Of a stretch of 64,000 nt of DNA, positions 60,839-64,000 are shown piece by piece; the first letter of the stretch is position 1, and each line of letters begins with the position of its first letter. The notes under the pieces are model-generated. The model searched no databases. It saw only the letters and a list, made by a program, of their open reading frames with translations, and was not told the DNA's origin. The stretch comes from Mycolicibacter sinensis (GTDB taxonomy: Bacteria; Actinomycetota; Actinomycetes; Mycobacteriales; Mycobacteriaceae). The position numbers were made by a program, and so were the translations under genes. The DNA is taken from assembly GCF_001667375.1 (NCBI RefSeq), contig NZ_LZIN01000081.1, forward strand, positions 1-64,000. Reading direction: 5' to 3'.

Positions 60839-61752
60839 TGCACTTTGTCGAAATCCCTGGCCACGTCCAGGAATTCTGTGGGCTTTTCCACCATCGGGCT
60901 GTGTCCTGATCCGGCGATGACGACCGGGTCCAGACCCGCCGCGCGGTAGCGGTCCACGTTAGCCTCGGTCGGGGTGAGCACATCACGGTCGCCCCACAGC
61001 ACCAGCACCGGCTTGCCCAGCCCGGCCAACCGGTCGGCGACTGCCCGCTGTTCGTTGATCCGGCCGGCCGTCTTGGCATCGCACAATGCGTTGTGGGTCA
61101 TGCGTTTCAGCGACCGGTAGGCCAGCTCGGGGATCGGGAAGCCCGCGGCGAACCCGGTTTGCAGCGAAGACTTGTCTATGGCGTCGACACTTCGGAACCG
61201 GTCCAGGGCGGCACCGAGCACCGGCCAGCACACCGCGTTGCCCAGTGGGGGCAGCGCGCTCATCCCCAGCGCCGCAGGGGTGTCGGAGACCATCACCCGC
61301 TCCACCAGCCCCGGTGCGCTCTCGGCCAGCGCGGTGGCCACCCATCCGCCCATCGAATGTCCGATCACGACCGCGTGCCGCACGCCGAGGGCGTCGAGCG
61401 CCTGACGTACCGCGGTCGCCTGCGCTTCGGCGCTGTAGGCCGCCGGATCGCGCGGGGCTTCGGAACCACCGTGGCCCACCAGATCGACCGCGATCACCCG
61501 GTTGCCCTGCGCCAGCGCCGGCGCCACCGCCTCCCACCACTGGATCGACGCCGTATACCCGTGCAGCAGGACGATGGCGCGCTCACCACCCGCGCCGTAT
61601 TCGCGGATGTTCAAGTCCGGCCCGGGCAGCTCGAGCACCCGCCCACCGGCGAACGGTTCGGCGGCCCGTGTGATGCGATCGGTTACCACAGCGTTGACCA
61701 GCAAAGCCACGAGGACGACCGTGATGATTCCAGCGGCAAGGCGTTTACCCAT
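60835..61752 (-). CDS. Membrane-anchored alpha/beta hydrolase
   Basis: This 305-aa hydrolase has an N-terminal hydrophobic anchor (residues 5-25, LAAGIITVVLVALLVNAVVT). The nucleophile elbow is VIGHSMGGW, with oxyanion HGYTASIQWW, the acid in LWGDRDVLTP and histidine in IAGSGHSPMVEKP. It acts outside the cytoplasmic membrane, on an unknown ester or haloalkane-type substrate. The ATG at 61752 places the anchor at the very start; an upstream in-frame start would add 15 basic residues. Confidence 0.88.
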   Translation of the reverse strand: MGKRLAAGIITVVLVALLVNAVVTDRITRAAEPFAGGRVLELPGPDLNIREYGAGGERAIVLLHGYTASIQWWEAVAPALAQGNRVIAVDLVGHGGSEAPRDPAAYSAEAQATAVRQALDALGVRHAVVIGHSMGGWVATALAESAPGLVERVMVSDTPAALGMSALPPLGNAVCWPVLGAALDRFRSVDAIDKSSLQTGFAAGFPIPELAYRSLKRMTHNALCDAKTAGRINEQRAVADRLAGLGKPVLVLWGDRDVLTPTEANVDRYRAAGLDPVVIAGSGHSPMVEKPTEFLDVARDFDKVH

Positions 61753-61808
61753 CCGCAGACGGTATCTCGGGCTTAGCCTGGACCGAGAGCGAACCACAGG
61801 AGGCCCCA

Positions 61809-62162
61809 GTGAGCGACCACGACATTCGCATGATCGTCTTGTCCACCGACGACCTGGACGAATCGATCAAGTTCTACAGCGAAACCCTGGGCATGGCGTT
61901 GAAGTTTCGCGACGGCGCGCACTTCGCCGCCCTCGACGGCGGATCGGTGACCCTGGCACTGGCGACCGCAGTCGATCACCCGATCCACGGCCAGGTCGTG
62001 GTCGGCATCAAGACCGATGACGTCGACGGCGCCGCGAAGGCCATCGAAGCCAGCGGCGGCGGAATCGTAAAGGGTCCCTACGACGATGCGCACGAGCGTC
62101 GCGCGGTGGTGTACGACAACAAGGGCAACGGGCTGGTGTTTTATAAGCCGCTGGGGCGGTAG
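61809..62162 (+). CDS. Small VOC-fold protein without obvious metal ligands
   Basis: This 117-aa glyoxalase-fold protein has the pattern IRMIVLSTDDLDESIKFYSETLGMALKF, but the first-strand histidine is replaced by arginine or valine. The last strand (NGLVFYKPLG) lacks the glutamate. Like bleomycin-resistance-type relatives it may bind a ligand rather than catalyse. The GTG at 61809 follows AGGAGG at 61799-61804. It is divergent from the anchored hydrolase, with 56 bp between the starts. Confidence 0.85.
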   Translation: MSDHDIRMIVLSTDDLDESIKFYSETLGMALKFRDGAHFAALDGGSVTLALATAVDHPIHGQVVVGIKTDDVDGAAKAIEASGGGIVKGPYDDAHERRAVVYDNKGNGLVFYKPLGR

Positions 62163-62167
62163 GGGGC

Positions 62168-62653
62168 TTAGTGCCGGGGCGCAAATGCCTCGGGGCAGGC
62201 CGCCCGCAACTTGTCGGCGGTCAGAAAGATCTGATCACCGGCATTTTGAATGCGCTCGGCTTCCTCGGGTGAATCTTGTAGCGAGGACTCTCGGGCGTCG
62301 CCTTGGATGATCTGGGCCAGCAGGGCGAAGCCGTCCGCCCAGCTGTTCAAGTCGTCTCTGATCACCGGATCGGAAACCGATTGCGCTGCGGCGCGAGCCT
62401 TCTCGCTCAGCGCAGCGGTGCCGTCGACTTCGGCGAGCGGGTCGTTGTCGTCTCGGGCTAGTGCATCCATCGAGTTTTCCGAATCCACCCGCCACAGCCG
62501 GGCCAGCTGCGCCACCACAGCACAGTCGTCGGCGCTGGCGGCGGGTGACGCGCGGTGCTGTCGCACCGCCCAGGCCATACCCAACGTCACGCAGGCAACC
62601 GCGACGAGTCCCGTGGTTGCCAGCGTCCAGGCTCGGTACCGACTCGTTGTCAT
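62168..62653 (-). CDS. Small membrane-anchored protein of unknown function
   Basis: This 161-aa protein has a short basic N-terminus, one transmembrane segment (about residues 10-28, LATTGLVAVACVTLGMAWAV) and an extracytoplasmic acidic helical domain with two cysteines (DDCAVVAQ, AACPEAF). It is not recognised. Small proteins of this shape are often encoded beside DUF4226 or ESX-type genes in mycobacteria. The ATG at 62653 lies 1 nt after the stop of the frame-broken DUF4226-like gene, so they are probably co-transcribed. Confidence 0.65.
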   Translation of the reverse strand: MTTSRYRAWTLATTGLVAVACVTLGMAWAVRQHRASPAASADDCAVVAQLARLWRVDSENSMDALARDDNDPLAEVDGTAALSEKARAAAQSVSDPVIRDDLNSWADGFALLAQIIQGDARESSLQDSPEEAERIQNAGDQIFLTADKLRAACPEAFAPRH

Positions 62654-62654
62654 G

Positions 62655-63690
62655 TCAGCGGCCCGAAACCACCCGCGGCGTGCTCGCAGGCATCTGGAAA
62701 GCACCGCCGACCGGGGTGGGCAACGACAGCGAGAGCCGCGGATTGTGGACCTGCAGCTGGTATATGTCTTTGACGTCGATCGGATTCCACTTGTTCATAC
62801 CCCACGGTTTCAAGCCATAGCCCTCGGCGTCATTGTGCGGCACCAAAGCACGTACGTGCTCCGCCTCGAAGTCGTAATCGATCCACTTCGCTTGATACCA
62901 CTTGCCGTCACGCTGCACCCACCGCACATGGCCTGGCGCACCGTTGAATCCCTCGCCGACCACTCGAAAGCGGTAAGCCTCCTGCAGGGTCCAGGCTGGC
63001 TGCACGCCCCAGCCGTTGGGCTGCGGTGCCACCACCTCTTCCAGGCCCGAACTGGCTCCGGTCACCGGCGTCACATCGCGATGCCATGGCGTGGGCGCCG
63101 CAATCGGCCCCATGGGCGGCCCACCACCGGGTCCACTTTGATACGGCGTTTGGCCGTCGATATCCCAATAGCCGCCGCCCGGCGCCGAGTCGGTGGGCGG
63201 CGGCGGATCCCACGGGTATTGCCACGGCTGGTCGTGATCGTCACCAACCGCCCGTGCAATGTCGCCAGGATCTGCTTCGTCATCGCCAGGCCGGTCGGAG
63301 TCATCGGCCGGCACCCTTGGCGGCGCCGAGGGCAGATCGCCGCCGATAGCGTAAGACCCACTGAGCCTTTGCAGCGCTTCGACCCGGGCGTGGCCATCGG
63401 CGAAGACGTCGGCGACAACCTTGTGGATTTGTCGGGTTTTGTGGACCAAGAAATTGCTGAAACTGGCGAGCTCCCGCCGGGGTTCCGAGTCCCCGCCACG
63501 TGGCGGCCGCCTGCTTGATCTCAACTTCGATGGCGTCGAGGCGCTGCCGCGAGTGGCGCTTGTTCTGGACGGCACCGCGCAGCACCGACTCAAACTCGCT
63601 GTCCGCCGCCGTCGATACCGCCAGTCGCTGGACAAGTTGCGCTTCGCGGTCCCGCGCTGCATCGGCAAAAGCCCCGAGCACCTCCGCCAC
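62655..63690 (-). pseudogene. DUF4226-like mycobacterial protein with frame break
   Basis: The N-terminal frame starts at GTG 63690 and reads AEVLGAFADAARDREAQLVQ...QKRHSRQRLDAIEVEIKQ-type helical sequence, ending near QFQQFL at about 63450. The continuation VHKTRQIHKVVADVFADGHARVEALQ lies in another frame and runs to 62655. It includes a proline-rich middle and a C-terminal region VRWVQRDGKWYQAKWIDYDF. Removing one base near 63440-63460 would give a single protein of about 344 aa. DUF4226 membership is tentative. Whether the break is real or an error cannot be decided from the sequence. Confidence 0.55.
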
Positions 63691-63896
63691 CCCGCAAAGG
63701 TAACTGCCGCGCTCCGCAGCAGCAATTCAGATTTGCTGGGATTGGTGAGCCGACGCGATACTTCTCCCTTAAGTTGAGCAGCGGGTCCTACCCCCTGTGT
63801 CACCCCTAATGTCGTGCCGCCATAAGTCTCCCGGTAGCGGTCACCGGAGACGCCGATGTAAGCGAAGAACCGGTGTTCGGGTCTACCATCCGCAAT

Positions 63897-64000
63897 GTGA
63901 CCATGCCACCGCCGCCCTGGCCAGCACCGCCCGCGGATCGAAAGCCCTCTCGGTCTTCAGCAGTATTTGGGGTCATCGCTGTCTTCTTGGCCGCCGCCGC
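63897..64000 (+). CDS. Start of a proline-rich membrane or exported protein, truncated by window end
   Basis: GTG at 63897 (or ATG at 63903) opens a frame reading MPPPPWPAPPADRKPSRSS followed by a hydrophobic stretch AVFGVIAVFLAAAA at the window edge. This looks like a short Pro-rich cytoplasmic tail and a transmembrane anchor. It is divergent from the DUF4226-like gene across 206 bp in which no clear operator was seen. Nothing can be said about function. Confidence 0.5.
   Translation, partial: MTMPPPPWPAPPADRKPSRSSAVFGVIAVFLAAA

Overview
The window is high-GC actinobacterial DNA, and the gene content identifies it as a mycobacterium (family Mycobacteriaceae) outside the M. tuberculosis complex. 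The markers are a complete mce1-type operon, the phosphatase PtpB, a secreted PE-PPE-domain hydrolase, many TetR regulators and P450s, and DUF427 proteins. Order and strand pattern are largely collinear, in inverted orientation, with the stretch I remember as Rv0135c to Rv0178 of M. tuberculosis H37Rv. Locus tags are recalled, not searched. No tRNA, rRNA, CRISPR array or insertion sequence was seen, and no gene-free gap exceeds 300 bases.

Left end, 1-2307, plus strand: the 3' end of a second mce operon (an MceF-family C-terminal part with a broken frame, an Mce-associated protein and an MPT64/DUF3298-like secreted protein). It runs head-on into the mce1 locus. The mce1 locus, 2415-17996, minus strand, reads in transcription order: a TB18.5/Rv0164-like SRPBCC protein, fadD5, yrbE1A, yrbE1B, mce1A-F, four Mce-associated proteins (one with an RDD domain) and a YoaK/DUF1275 membrane protein. 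Most junctions are ATGA/GTGA/TTGA overlaps. The mce1R repressor found between Rv0164 and fadD5 in M. tuberculosis is absent.

Accessory region I, 19617-31424, lies between an adhE1-like gene and an Rv0158-like regulator. It holds a compact minus-strand run (Baeyer-Villiger-type monooxygenase, SDR, HpcH aldolase, alcohol dehydrogenase, P450, alpha/beta-barrel protein, unknown protein). Next to it are a DUF427 protein, two thioesterases, an SMP-30 hydrolase, a TetR regulator and an FAD-linked oxidase. A TTTTGTAAAGT-type motif in two divergent promoter gaps and before the TetR gene suggests one small regulon, probably catabolic with an unknown substrate.

Conserved core, 32343-43808: the Rv0158-like TetR, an unlisted 47-aa protein, ptpB, the secreted PE-PPE hydrolase, SDR, aldehyde dehydrogenase, methyltransferase, two divergent TetRs over a 20-bp-period direct repeat, DNA glycosylase, NTF2-like protein, DUF427 protein, epimerase and SnoaL-like protein. 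Accessory region II, 43931-48235, is a plus-strand operon (VOC, crotonase, TetR, hydrolase, P450). Its shared promoter gap carries a KstR-type palindrome (suggesting a sterol link) and a second perfect palindrome.

Right part, 48254-64000: msrA, a CYP138-like P450 divergent from a TetR over two identical-arm operators, a Mop protein, and a DesA3/Rv3230c-type desaturase-reductase pair beside a DesT-like TetR. The desaturase frame is broken before its third histidine box. Then follow a membrane protein, two tandem secreted phosphodiesterases, a nitronate monooxygenase, a GNAT enzyme, an M19 dipeptidase, an alpha/beta hydrolase, a small VOC protein, a small anchored protein, a frame-broken DUF4226-like gene and the first codons of a gene leaving the window.
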